A DNA stretch of 64,000 bases, taken from positions 62,001 through 126,000 of the forward strand of contig NZ_JAJTTE010000007.1 of NCBI RefSeq assembly GCF_021343995.1, given 5' to 3'. A model generated the notes under the pieces. It had not been told where the DNA came from. It did no database searches and saw nothing but the letters and a program-made list of their open reading frames with translations. Of this stretch, positions 15,976-24,182 are shown in pieces. Source of the DNA: Pseudonocardia terrae (GTDB lineage Bacteria; Actinomycetota; Actinomycetes; Mycobacteriales; Pseudonocardiaceae). Made by a program: the position numbers and the translations under genes. Numbering within the stretch: position 1 is the stretch's first letter; the number at the start of each line of letters is the position of its first letter.

Positions 15976-17297
15976 CTCTCCTTGGTGGTGACGATCGAGA
16001 CCAGCGTCAGCACGGCGGCGAGCGCCACGAATCCCGCGACGGCGTTGATGGTGCCGGACCAGGCCAGCAACGACGCGGCGATGAGCGGAGCGAAGCCACC
16101 CCCGATGACCGCGCCCAGCTGGTAGCCGACCGAGGCTCCCGAGTAGCGGACACCGGTGCTGAACATCTCCGTGAAGAAGGCGGCCATCGGCCCGTACAGG
16201 CCGCCGAGAACGACACCGGCGATTAAGGCCCCGACCAGCATGCCTGGCACAGTGGCGGTCTGCATGAGCCAGAAGAACGGGAAGGCCGACAACAGGGTTG
16301 CGATCGCGGCGGGCACCAGGACCTTCTTGCGGCCGATCCGGTCCGACAGGGCCGCAAATAGCGGGATCGTCAGCACGGTGGCCGCACTGGAGATGAGAAT
16401 GATGGTCAGGATCGTCGAGCGGGCGACGCCGAGGGTGCCGACGTAGGACACCATGAACACGATCAGGATGTAGTAGTACACCTGGATCACGAGGATCATC
16501 CCGCCGGATTGCAGGATCTGCAGGGGGTGGGTCCGCAGGGCCTCGATGAGCGGCGAGCGCTTCCGGGTGGGCGCGGCCGCGCCGGCGGTCGGTGCGCTCT
16601 CCTGCAGCGCGCGGAAGTCCGGGGTGTCCTCGAGCTTGAGCTGGACGTAGAGGCCGAGCCCGATCACGATGACGCTGAGCAGGAACGGAACCCGCCAGCC
16701 CCACGCGGCGAAGGCCTCCGCGGGCAGCACCGCGATGAGGACGAGGAAGACGACGTTGGAGAGGATGACCGCCAGCGAGGGGCCCATCTGGGCGAAGCTT
16801 CCGTAGAAGCCACGCTTGTGGGCCGGGGCGTTCTCGGTGACCAGCAGCATGGCCCCGCCGTACTGGCCGCCGATGGCCAGGCCCTGCACACACCGCAGCA
16901 GCACCAGCAGGATCGGAGCCGCGGCCCCGATCGTCCCGTAGGTGGGCAACAACCCGATCAGCGTCGTGGCGACGCCCATCATCACCATCGCGACGACCAG
17001 CAGCTTCTTCCGACCCATCCGGTCGCCGAAGTGGCCGAAGACGATGCCGCCGACCGGCCGGAAGAGGAACCCGACCCCGAACGTGGCGAAGGCGGCGAGG
17101 GTGCCGAGCACCGGTGACACGGAGGGGAAGAAGACGGTGTTGAAGACCAGCGCCGCGGCTGTCCCGTAGATGTAGAAGTCGTACCACTCGAGCGTGCTCG
17201 CGGAGAGCGCCGCGCCCGCCACCCGGCGCAGCACTCTCTCGGGCGGTGCCTTTCGGCCTTCCGCGCCCCCACCGTGCTCATCGACCACTGTCGTCAC
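15924..17297 (-). CDS. MFS transporter, metabolite:H+ symporter (MHS) family
   Basis: A 457-aa, 12-TM permease. The opening (SASTLEWYDFYIYGTAAALV), the motif GHFGDRMGRKK after TM2, RCVQGLAIGGQYGGA in TM4, WGWRVPFLLSV in TM6, and a second DRIGRKK between TM8 and TM9 are the MHS pattern of ShiA/ProP/KgtP relatives, which import organic acids with protons. It starts at GTG 17297 after GGAGG. A motif A dyad lies 75 bp upstream in the divergent gap. Likely importer of the carboxylic acid used by the neighbouring motif A operons. Confidence 0.87.
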   Translation of the reverse strand: MTTVVDEHGGGAEGRKAPPERVLRRVAGAALSASTLEWYDFYIYGTAAALVFNTVFFPSVSPVLGTLAAFATFGVGFLFRPVGGIVFGHFGDRMGRKKLLVVAMVMMGVATTLIGLLPTYGTIGAAAPILLVLLRCVQGLAIGGQYGGAMLLVTENAPAHKRGFYGSFAQMGPSLAVILSNVVFLVLIAVLPAEAFAAWGWRVPFLLSVIVIGLGLYVQLKLEDTPDFRALQESAPTAGAAAPTRKRSPLIEALRTHPLQILQSGGMILVIQVYYYILIVFMVSYVGTLGVARSTILTIILISSAATVLTIPLFAALSDRIGRKKVLVPAAIATLLSAFPFFWLMQTATVPGMLVGALIAGVVLGGLYGPMAAFFTEMFSTGVRYSGASVGYQLGAVIGGGFAPLIAASLLAWSGTINAVAGFVALAAVLTLVSIVTTKESYRPVRAAKPNPARESA

Positions 17298-17372
17298 GCC
17301 CCTCCAGACAATGTCCGGCGCCGTCGCCGGATCGGGTGACGCGAAGGGTAGGGAGCGGACGGACGGTACAGA

Positions 17373-17389
17373 TGTCGCAGAACGGGACG
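17373..17389. promoter_or_regulatory. Motif A half-site/dyad upstream of the MHS transporter
   Basis: TGTCGC-AGAAC-GGGACG. Read toward the transporter the gene-proximal half is the perfect GCGACA; the distal half is degenerate. 75 bp from the GTG start at 17297. Confidence 0.45.
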
Positions 17390-17401
17390 GCCGGACCGGG
17401 C

Positions 17402-17418
17402 TGGAGCGGAATGCAACA
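17402..17418. promoter_or_regulatory. Motif A dyad (degenerate) upstream of the 17497 operon
   Basis: TGGAGC-GGAAT-GCAACA lies 78 bp upstream of GTG 17497. It is a near copy (15/17) of the site serving the mycofactocin-type SDR at 3469-3485, in the same orientation and at a similar distance relative to its gene. Confidence 0.45.
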
Positions 17419-17496
17419 CCGTCCGGTCCGCGGTGTCACTTAGCGTCCCTCCCGGAGTGCGGCACCGCCGCTCACTCGCGAGCCGAAGGAGTCCTC

Positions 17497-17823
17497 GTGG
17501 CCGAATCCGTCGTCGTCGTCGCCACCGTCGTGCCGAAGCCCGGCCGCGAGGCGGAGACCGAAGCGGCCTTCCTGGCCGCGGTCGCCGCCACCCATGCCCA
17601 GGACGAGGGCTGCGAGCTGTACGCGCTGCACCGGTCGGTCCGCGGGCCGGATGGCTTCGTTGTCATCGAGAAGTGGGCCTCGACCGAGGCGCTCGCTGCG
17701 CACGGCGCCGGAGCGGCGTTCACTGCGCTCTCGGCCCGCTTCGAGGACCTGCTGGCCGAGCCGCTCGGCGTCACCGTGATGGCGCCGATCCCCGCGGGCG
17801 ACGAGAAGCTCGGCCTGCTGTGA
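17497..17823 (+). CDS. Antibiotic-biosynthesis-monooxygenase (ABM) domain protein
   Basis: A 108-aa ferredoxin-like ABM fold: VVVVATVVPKPGREAETEAA at the N-terminus, GCELYALHRSVRGPDGFVVI in the middle, and EKWASTEALAAH as the conserved W/H helix region. Members include cofactor-free monooxygenases and heme- or quinone-acting enzymes. It starts at GTG 17497 after GAAGGAG. It is the first gene of an operon with a crotonase, dehydrogenases, a flavin reductase and RibBA. It could oxygenate a quinol-like or acyl intermediate, but no specific activity can be assigned. Confidence 0.8.
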   Translation: MAESVVVVATVVPKPGREAETEAAFLAAVAATHAQDEGCELYALHRSVRGPDGFVVIEKWASTEALAAHGAGAAFTALSARFEDLLAEPLGVTVMAPIPAGDEKLGLL

Positions 17824-18593
17824 CCGCGGGTGACGTCGGGTACGACGTCGTCGACGGGATAGCCACCTTGACCCTGGACCGGCCCGAGGCGCACAACGCC
17901 CTGACCGTCCATATGGTCCGGCGCTTCGCCGAGGCCAGCGCGGCAGCCCAGGCCGACGACGACGTGCGCGTCGTGGTCGTGACCGGGGCGGGGGACAAGG
18001 CGTTCTGTGCGGGCGGTGACCTCGGCGAGCTGATCCCCCGACTGACCACAGGCGAGCTGGAGATCCTCACCCCGGACCCGACCAAGCGGTTCCTGTCCGA
18101 CGTGGACAAGCCGGTGGTGGCGGCGGTCAACGGGCTGTGCGTTGCGGGCGGCCTGGAGCTCCTGCTGGGGACCGACATCAGGGTCGCCGCGAACGGTGCG
18201 GTGTTCGGGCTGCCGGAGGTGCGCTGGGGTCTGGTGCCCGGCGGCGGCTCGCACGTGCGGCTGCCGCAGCAGGTGCCCTGGGCGTTCGCCATGCAGCTGC
18301 TGCTCAGTGGTGACCACGTCGGCGCGGAGCGGGCCCGCGAGGCCGGGCTGGTCAACGAGGTCCTCCCGCGCGCCGACGTCCTGCCGCGCGCCCAGGCGAT
18401 CGCGGCCGGGATCGCCCGCAACGCTCCGCTGGCGGTTCGCGCGGCGAAGGAGATCGCCGTGCGTGCCCTGGCGAACGAGCCGCGGTTCGCGCTCGAGTAC
18501 GCGCTCAACGCCCGCGTGGTTGCCTCCGAGGACGCGCGGGAGGGCCCGCGCGCCTTCACGGAGAAGCGCACACCGAAGTTCGTCGGACGGTAG
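17820..18593 (+). CDS. Enoyl-CoA hydratase/isomerase (crotonase family)
   Basis: A 257-aa crotonase. DRPEAHNALTVHM is near the N-terminus, AFCAGGDLGEL supplies one oxyanion-hole NH, and AAVNGLCVAGGLELLLGTD the second. FGLPEVRWGLVPGGGS has a Glu at the first catalytic position; the second (usually GE/E in the next helix) is replaced by GGGS, so reaction type is uncertain (hydratase, isomerase or hydrolase). The GTG start at 17820 overlaps the previous stop by 4 nt. Confidence 0.82.
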   Translation: MTAGDVGYDVVDGIATLTLDRPEAHNALTVHMVRRFAEASAAAQADDDVRVVVVTGAGDKAFCAGGDLGELIPRLTTGELEILTPDPTKRFLSDVDKPVVAAVNGLCVAGGLELLLGTDIRVAANGAVFGLPEVRWGLVPGGGSHVRLPQQVPWAFAMQLLLSGDHVGAERAREAGLVNEVLPRADVLPRAQAIAAGIARNAPLAVRAAKEIAVRALANEPRFALEYALNARVVASEDAREGPRAFTEKRTPKFVGR

Positions 18594-18602
18594 GAGTCCT
18601 CG

Positions 18603-19784
18603 ATGACGGTCGATCTCGTCCCCACCATCCATCCCGACCACCGTGAGCTCGTCGCGTCGGTCTTCGACGCGGTCGACGGTGTGTTGGCCGCCTGCCCGCG
18701 CACGCTCTACCTGCAGCGGTCCCGGGACCGCGAGCACGCTCCCGAGCTGTGGGAAGCGATCGTCGCGGCCGACCTGCTGGCGATCGGCGTACCCGAGGAG
18801 CTCGGCGGCGCAGGCGGCGGGCTGACCGGGTGCACCGCGGTGATGGAGGCACTCGCCCGGGCGGGTGTGCCGCCGCTGCAGTACTCGCTCACCACGTTCT
18901 CCCGCGAGGCGATCCTCCGACACGGCTCGGAGCGTCAGATCAAGGACCACGTGGTGTCCACCATCAGCGGTCAGCGGCGGTTCTGCCTCGGCGTCACCGA
19001 GCCCGAGGCGGGGACGAACTCATTTGCCGCGCGGACGATCGCCCGCCCCGTCGAGGGCGGCGGCTACCGCATCACCGGTCAGAAGGTGTTCATTTCCGCG
19101 GCGGACGAGTCCGACCACATTCTGCTGCTCGCCCGCACCGCACCTTACGGCGAGCCGGTCGGCCGCCGCTCGGGATTCGGGCTGTTCGCCGTCGATCTCG
19201 GCTCCCCGGGGATCGAATTGCGACGCCTGGACATCGAGTGGCACGCACCGGAGTACCAGTTCGAGGTCTTCCTCGACGACGTCGAGGTCCCGGCGGAGGC
19301 GTTGATCGGCGAGGAGGGCCTGGGCTTCGACCATCTCCTCGCGTGCCTCAACCAGGAGCGAGTGACGATCGCCGCCTGGGCGCTCGGGCTCGGCGAGTAC
19401 GCCCTGGCCAAGGCGGTCGAGTACGCCAAGGTCCGGGCGCCGTTCGGAACCCCGATCGGCGCGCACCAGGGCGTCCAGCACCCGTTGGCGCTGGCCAAGG
19501 CGGAGATGGAGGCGGCCCGGCAGGTCATGTACTCAGCGGCCGCGGAGTACGACTCGGGGCGGGACGCCGGGGCGAAGGCGAACATGGCGAAGCTGCTGGC
19601 CAGCCGGGCCGCCCTCGCCGCGGTCGAGGCCGCGATCCAAACCCACGGCGGGTCGGCGTTCGTCTACGAGACCGACGTTGTGACGCTGTGGCCAATGATC
19701 CGCATCCTGCAGATCGCCCCGCTGAACAACGAGAGCATCCTGAACTACATCGGCGAGCGCGTGCTCGGCCTGCCAAGGAGCTGA
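18603..19784 (+). CDS. Acyl-CoA dehydrogenase (FadE-like)
   Basis: A 393-aa acyl-CoA dehydrogenase. FCLGVTEPEAGTNSFA is the flavin-site motif, QKVFISAADESDH follows, and CLNQERVTIAAWALG has Glu at the isovaleryl-CoA-dehydrogenase position. The C-terminus (IAPLNNESILNYIGERVLGL) belongs to the same branch as the enzymes at 10065 and 39617. It lies 9 nt after the crotonase and 1 nt before the SDR. It performs an alpha,beta-desaturation in the 17.5-22.2 kb operon. Confidence 0.85.
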   Translation: MTVDLVPTIHPDHRELVASVFDAVDGVLAACPRTLYLQRSRDREHAPELWEAIVAADLLAIGVPEELGGAGGGLTGCTAVMEALARAGVPPLQYSLTTFSREAILRHGSERQIKDHVVSTISGQRRFCLGVTEPEAGTNSFAARTIARPVEGGGYRITGQKVFISAADESDHILLLARTAPYGEPVGRRSGFGLFAVDLGSPGIELRRLDIEWHAPEYQFEVFLDDVEVPAEALIGEEGLGFDHLLACLNQERVTIAAWALGLGEYALAKAVEYAKVRAPFGTPIGAHQGVQHPLALAKAEMEAARQVMYSAAAEYDSGRDAGAKANMAKLLASRAALAAVEAAIQTHGGSAFVYETDVVTLWPMIRILQIAPLNNESILNYIGERVLGLPRS

Positions 19785-19785
19785 G

Positions 19786-20625
19786 ATGGCGGAGGAGTAC
19801 TGGCGGCCGGAGGACGTGCCGGAGACCTTCTACCGGCCGGGAAGGACCGCGTTGCCCGCGCTGTTCGACCTGACCGGACGGGTCGCGGTGGTGACCGGTG
19901 CCGGCGGCGGGCTCGGCCGGGAGTTCGCTCACGCGCTGGCGGCCGCCGGCGCCCGCGTGGCCTGTACGGACCTCGACGGCACGGCCGCGAAGCAGACCGC
20001 CGACGCGCTGCGCGACCGCGGCGCAACCGCCCTGGACCTCGAGCTCGACGTGACCGAGGAGGCCGCCGTCGACGAGGCGTTCGGCCGAGTGGACCGGGAG
20101 CTCGGCGGGTTCGACGTCCTGGTGAACAACGCCGGCATCGGCGACCCGCGGTCGGTGCCCCTGCACCGGGTGCGGACCGCGGACTGGCAGCGGGTCCTGG
20201 ACGTCGACCTCGGCGGGGTCTTCCTCTGCAGCCGCGCCGCTCTGCGGATCATGGCGGAGCGGCGGTCCGGGAAGATCGTCAACGTCGCGTCCATGTTCGG
20301 CCTGACAGGCGCGCGGATCTCGCCGATACCGGCCTACTCCGCCGCCAAGGGGGCGGTGGTGAACCTGACGCGCGAGCTCGGGCTGCAGTACGCGAGCTCG
20401 GGGATCCAGGTCAACGCTCTCTGCCCGGGGTTCGTCCGGACGGGGCTGTCGGGCGGCGTCTACTCCGACCCCGACTTCCTCGCGCGGCTCACCGCCCAGG
20501 TGCCGATGGGACGGATCGCCGAGCCGGCCGAGCTGGCAGGGGCGCTGCTCCTGCTCAGCGCGGCGGCCTCGGACTACATGACAGGACAGACGTTGGTGAT
20601 TGACGGAGGGTGCAACGCAGGATGA
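19786..20625 (+). CDS. SDR-family oxidoreductase with N-terminal extension
   Basis: A 279-aa SDR. An extra segment of about 30 residues (EEYWRPEDVPETFYRPG) precedes the Rossmann motif TGAGGGLG. NNAG, AYSAAKGAV and LVIDGGCNAG are all present, so the catalytic set is complete. The extension carries several aromatic and charged residues and may shape the substrate pocket or oligomer. It starts at ATG 19786 after AAGGAG and ends by overlapping the flavin reductase start. Confidence 0.83.
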   Translation: MAEEYWRPEDVPETFYRPGRTALPALFDLTGRVAVVTGAGGGLGREFAHALAAAGARVACTDLDGTAAKQTADALRDRGATALDLELDVTEEAAVDEAFGRVDRELGGFDVLVNNAGIGDPRSVPLHRVRTADWQRVLDVDLGGVFLCSRAALRIMAERRSGKIVNVASMFGLTGARISPIPAYSAAKGAVVNLTRELGLQYASSGIQVNALCPGFVRTGLSGGVYSDPDFLARLTAQVPMGRIAEPAELAGALLLLSAAASDYMTGQTLVIDGGCNAG

Positions 20626-21119
20626 TCGGGATCGAGCCGGTGCCGGCTGACGGTGCGCAGCTGCGGCAGGCCTTCGGATGCTTCCCGTCCGGAGTGACCG
20701 CGGTGTGCGCGCTGATCGACGGTGTCCCGGTGGGGATGGCCGCGAGCTCGTTCACCTCGGTGTCGGTGACGCCGCCGCTCGTGTCGGTGTGCGTACAGGA
20801 CACCTCGACGACCTGGCCGAAGCTGCGTGACCGCACGCGGCTCGGGGTGAGCGTCCTGGCGGAGGGGCACGACGCCGTGTGCCTGAGCCTGTCCCGCAAG
20901 ACCGGCGACCGGTTCGCGGGCGTGGACTGGGTCGCTGCGCCGGACGGTGGGGTTTTCGTCCACGGGTCGAGCGTCTGGCTGGATTGCTCCCTCCACGCGG
21001 AGCTCCCGGCGGGCGACCACGCCATCGCGCTGCTCGAGATCCACGGGCTCCGGGCCGAACCGGACACCCCGCCGCTCGTGTTCCACGGCAGCCGCTTCCG
21101 GCGGCTCGCCGCAGTCTGA
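20622..21119 (+). CDS. Flavin reductase (HpaC-like) domain protein
   Basis: A 165-aa FMN-binding split-barrel protein: RQAFGCFPSGVTAVCALID, MAASSFTSVSVTPPLVSVCV and FHGSRFRRL follow the NAD(P)H:flavin oxidoreductase pattern of two-component monooxygenases. It would supply reduced FMN or FAD to an oxygenase. LLM-class proteins elsewhere in the window are possible clients; no oxygenase partner is adjacent in this operon except the small ABM protein. ATG 20622 overlaps the SDR stop. Confidence 0.85.
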   Translation: MIGIEPVPADGAQLRQAFGCFPSGVTAVCALIDGVPVGMAASSFTSVSVTPPLVSVCVQDTSTTWPKLRDRTRLGVSVLAEGHDAVCLSLSRKTGDRFAGVDWVAAPDGGVFVHGSSVWLDCSLHAELPAGDHAIALLEIHGLRAEPDTPPLVFHGSRFRRLAAV

Positions 21120-21146
21120 ATCACCCCTCGCGGAAGGACGCACATC

Positions 21147-22241
21147 GTGGTGAGCACCGTCTCCGACCGGGTCAGCAGGGCCGTCGCGGCGATCGCGGCG
21201 GGTCGCGCGGTCGTCGTGGTGGACGACGAGGACCGTGAGGACGAGGGCGACCTGATCTTCGCGGCCGAGTGCGCGACCCCTGAGCTGATGGCCTTCACGG
21301 TCCGGCACACCTCCGGATACGTCTGCGTTGCGCTGCCGGAGGAGGAGTGCGAACGGCTGGCGCTCCCGCCCATGCACCATCGGGACGGCGATCGGTTCGG
21401 CACGGCGTACCGCGTCACGGTGGACCTCGTGGGCACGGGGACGGGCATCTCGGCGGCGGCGCGTGCCCGCACGGTCGCCGCGCTCGGTTCGGCGGACGTG
21501 ACCGCACAGGACTTCGTCCGGCCCGGCCACGTCGTCCCCTTGCGGGCCCGCGACGGCGGGGTGCTCCGGCGGCCCGGGCACACCGAGGCAGCCGTCGACC
21601 TCGCGCGGCTGGCGGGGCTGCAGCCCGCGGGGGCGCTCTGCGAGATCGTCTCTCGTGAGCGCCCGGGGGAGATGGCGCGCGGCGGCGAGCTGGTCCGGTT
21701 CGCGGCCGAGCACGGGCTGGAGACCGTCTCCATCGCCGAGCTGATCGCTCACCGCCGGCGGACCGAGCCGCAGGTCGAGCGGGTCGCCGTGACCTCGCTC
21801 CCCACCAGCCGGGGCGGGCTCCGGGCAATCGGGTACCGCACGCTGCTCGACGGGGCCGAGCACGTGGCCCTCGTCGCCGGTCACGTCGGGGGGCCGGACC
21901 TCCCGGTCCACGCGCACACCGAGTGCCTGCTCGGCGACGTCTTCAGTGGGTTGGGGTGCTCCTGTCGCGCCGACCTCGACACCGCGATCGCGGACATCAC
22001 CCTGGCGGGACGTGGCGTCGTCGTCTACACCCGGTCGGCGGGGGCCGCCCGTGGCTGCGGGCTGTTCGCGCCGCTCGACGAGGGCGCCCGTCGGGTGTCC
22101 GCGGAGGTGGCCGCCGCCGTCGTCCTGGACCTCGGTGTCGCCTCCGCGCGCACGATGGACGACGTCCTGCGGGACACCCTGCACAGCTACGGCCTGCGGA
22201 TCGACGGCGGAACCGTCGCCCCGCAGGCCGCGGCGGGCTGA
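21147..22241 (+). CDS. ribBA: RibBA-like: DHBP synthase with degenerate GTP cyclohydrolase II domain
   Basis: A 364-aa fusion. Residues 1-205 are 3,4-dihydroxy-2-butanone-4-phosphate synthase, with DDEDREDEGDL at 26-36, RHTSGYVCVAL and TGISAAARART. Residues 210-364 resemble GTP cyclohydrolase II: the zinc cysteines Cys260, Cys271 and Cys273 are kept, but the HRQEGRGIGL-type catalytic stretch reads TRSAGAARGCGL and the domain is short. The first half probably works and the second probably does not. It ends the 17.5 kb operon, right after a flavin reductase, so it likely raises flavin supply for the operon rather than serving as the housekeeping riboflavin gene. Confidence 0.82.
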   Translation: MVSTVSDRVSRAVAAIAAGRAVVVVDDEDREDEGDLIFAAECATPELMAFTVRHTSGYVCVALPEEECERLALPPMHHRDGDRFGTAYRVTVDLVGTGTGISAAARARTVAALGSADVTAQDFVRPGHVVPLRARDGGVLRRPGHTEAAVDLARLAGLQPAGALCEIVSRERPGEMARGGELVRFAAEHGLETVSIAELIAHRRRTEPQVERVAVTSLPTSRGGLRAIGYRTLLDGAEHVALVAGHVGGPDLPVHAHTECLLGDVFSGLGCSCRADLDTAIADITLAGRGVVVYTRSAGAARGCGLFAPLDEGARRVSAEVAAAVVLDLGVASARTMDDVLRDTLHSYGLRIDGGTVAPQAAAG

Positions 22242-22248
22242 CCCGCGG

Positions 22249-22983
22249 TCAGGCCCGCCAGAGGTGCGGGCCCGGCCGGGTCATCGGGATGCTCGGCACC
22301 ACGACCGAGCGGCCGAGCCGGGTGAGGGCCACGACCAGCTCCGCGACGTCCGCCGGGTCGATCATGGCTCCCGGGTCCACCTGGTCCGCGAGCGGAGCGG
22401 TCATGTCGGTCGCGACGTAGCCGGGGCAGACCGCCGTGGCGGTCACGCCGGCCTCCGACTCCTCGGTGTTCAGCGTCTCGCACAGGGACGTCAGCGCGGC
22501 CTTGCTCGCGCCGTAGGCGGAGTTGAGCGGTTCGGCGGCGACCCCGGTCAACGAGGACACCGCGATCACCTTGGCCGTGCCGCGCTCACCGGCTGCCGTC
22601 TTGCGCAGCACCGGCAGCAGCCGCTGCGTCAGCACGTAGCCCGAGCGGACGTTGATCGCATAGAGCTTGTCGAAGCGGCGGGCCGGGAAGTCGGCGAACG
22701 GGCCGATCGAGCCCATGCCGGCGTTGAGGACCAGGGCGTCGAGCCGCCCGTACGCCTCGACGTGGACGTCGGCGAGGCGCACCACGTCCTCCTCCACACC
22801 CATGTCGGCGGGGACAGCGCGGACCGCGTGCCCGTGCGCGGACAGCAGGCCCGCACGCTCCTGCAGCGGGCCCTCCGAGCGCGCGGAGACGGTGAGGTCC
22901 CAGCCCGCAGCAGCCAGCTTGTCCGCGATCAGGGCGCCGATCCCGCGGGAGGCCCCGGTGACGAGCGCGACGGGCGCGCTCAT
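22249..22983 (-). CDS. SDR-family oxidoreductase
   Basis: A 244-aa SDR: TGASRGIG near residues 9-16, LNAGMGSIG in place of NNAG, AYGASKAAL as the active site. The C-terminal DGG is replaced by a tail ending VVVPSIPMTRPGPHLWRA. It begins at ATG 22983 and overlaps the preceding SDR stop (4 nt), so both are cotranscribed. It converges on ribBA with a gap of only 7 nt between the stop codons. Confidence 0.83.
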   Translation of the reverse strand: MSAPVALVTGASRGIGALIADKLAAAGWDLTVSARSEGPLQERAGLLSAHGHAVRAVPADMGVEEDVVRLADVHVEAYGRLDALVLNAGMGSIGPFADFPARRFDKLYAINVRSGYVLTQRLLPVLRKTAAGERGTAKVIAVSSLTGVAAEPLNSAYGASKAALTSLCETLNTEESEAGVTATAVCPGYVATDMTAPLADQVDPGAMIDPADVAELVVALTRLGRSVVVPSIPMTRPGPHLWRA

Positions 22984-23741
22984 CGGGGGGCCATCCGGAT
23001 CGCTCCGTCGAGCCGGATCGTCTCGCCGTTGAGCATGGGATTGGCGACGATGTGTGCCACCAGGTCCGCGTACTCGGACGGCTCGCCGAGCCGTGACGGG
23101 TGGGGGACCTGGGACTCGAGCGAGGCGCGGGCCTCGTCGCTCAGACCCCGCAGGATGGGCGTAGCGAACATCCCCGGCGCGATGGTCATGACCCGGATCA
23201 GGTCGCGGGCCAGGTCCCGAGCGATCGGCAGCGTCATGCCGACGACGCCGCCCTTCGACGCCGAGTACGACGCCTGCCCGATCTGCCCGTCGAAGGCCGC
23301 GACCGAGGCGGTGTTCACCACGACGCCTCGCTCGCCGTCGACCGGGTCGGTCGCCCGGATCGCCTCGGCGGCCAACCTGATGACGTTGAACGTCCCGATG
23401 AGGTTGATCTCCACGACGCGAGCGAACCGCTCCAGCTCCAGCGGACCACTCCTGCCGAGCGTGCGGCCCGGATCACCGATCCCCGCACAGTTCACCGCCA
23501 CCCGCAGCGGGCCGCGCTCGCCCGCCGCCGCGATCGCTGCGGCGACCTGCTCGGGGTCCCGGACGTCCGCCGCGACGAACTGTGCCGCCGGGCCCAGCTT
23601 CTCGGCCACCGCAGGCCCCGGGGACGAGGGCAGGTCGACCACCACGACGTCGGCACCCTCGTTGAGCAGCTTCTCGGTCGTCGCGAGCCCGAGCCCCGAC
23701 GCCCCTCCGGTCACCAGCGCAACCACTCCGCGTATCTGCAC
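22980..23741 (-). CDS. Type-2 3-hydroxyacyl-CoA dehydrogenase (HSD10-like SDR)
   Basis: A 253-aa SDR starting QIRGVVALVTGGASGLGLAT, the characteristic opening of HSD10/HADH2-type 3-hydroxyacyl-CoA dehydrogenases. VVVDLPSSPG marks NAD+ preference, SYSASKGGV is the active site, and PHPSRLGEPSEYA is typical of the subfamily. I chose GTG 23741 because GGAGG lies just upstream; the open frame extends to 24029 without support. It would oxidise a 3-hydroxyacyl-CoA to the 3-keto ester. A motif A dyad lies 56 bp upstream. Confidence 0.87.
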   Translation of the reverse strand: MQIRGVVALVTGGASGLGLATTEKLLNEGADVVVVDLPSSPGPAVAEKLGPAAQFVAADVRDPEQVAAAIAAAGERGPLRVAVNCAGIGDPGRTLGRSGPLELERFARVVEINLIGTFNVIRLAAEAIRATDPVDGERGVVVNTASVAAFDGQIGQASYSASKGGVVGMTLPIARDLARDLIRVMTIAPGMFATPILRGLSDEARASLESQVPHPSRLGEPSEYADLVAHIVANPMLNGETIRLDGAIRMAPR

Positions 23742-23797
23742 ACATCCTCCATCCGTCCGGGTTCGACCCACTGTGCGCATGCGGCGGGGTGCCGGGT

Positions 23798-23814
23798 TGT
23801 CGCAGTTCGCACCA
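23798..23814. promoter_or_regulatory. Motif A dyad upstream of the HSD10-like operon
   Basis: TGTCGC-AGTTC-GCACCA, extended by GGT on the left. Read toward the gene, the proximal half GCGACA is perfect and the distal half is degenerate. 56 bp from GTG 23741. Confidence 0.5.
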
Positions 23815-23825
23815 CCTCGCCGAGC

Positions 23826-23974
23826 AACGGAACGATCGGGATCAATGGCTACGTCAACGACTGCACCGCGCCCTTTGGCGGGGTCAAGGCCAGCGGCATC
23901 GGCCGCGAGCTCGGGCGGAGGGTTTGCGGGGTCATCAGAACCTGAAGACGATCTATCTCGACCCCGCGACCTGA
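23826..23974 (+). pseudogene. C-terminal fragment of an NAD-dependent aldehyde dehydrogenase
   Basis: GTIGINGYVNDCTAPFGGVK, then ASGIGRELG, is the conserved end of aldehyde dehydrogenases. The frame then breaks, and HQNLKTIYLDPAT completes it in another frame before a TGA. Only about 48 codons remain; no upstream part is present. The left end of the scar region. Confidence 0.7.
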
Positions 23975-24182
23975 CCCGGTCTTTCGGGCGGCAATGTCGA
24001 CGCCAGGTAGTCGAAGCATCGCTACTCACTCGAAGTGGGTACGACTCTCCTCCCTGAAGGGGGAGTCACGGCCGGGTCCCCTTCCTACTCTGAGTGAATG
24101 CAGCCGGGGTGCTCCGAGGAGGAGCGCTCCGGCTCGCCGCTCCGACACCGATGTACGGGCGGGTCATGAAAGGTGAGGCCGC

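Noticed and set aside
14929..17187. A 752-codon reverse frame covering the MFS gene and pseudogene region
   Set aside because: It is out of frame with the MHS transporter motifs and only touches the thiolase remnant by chance; no coherent protein results.
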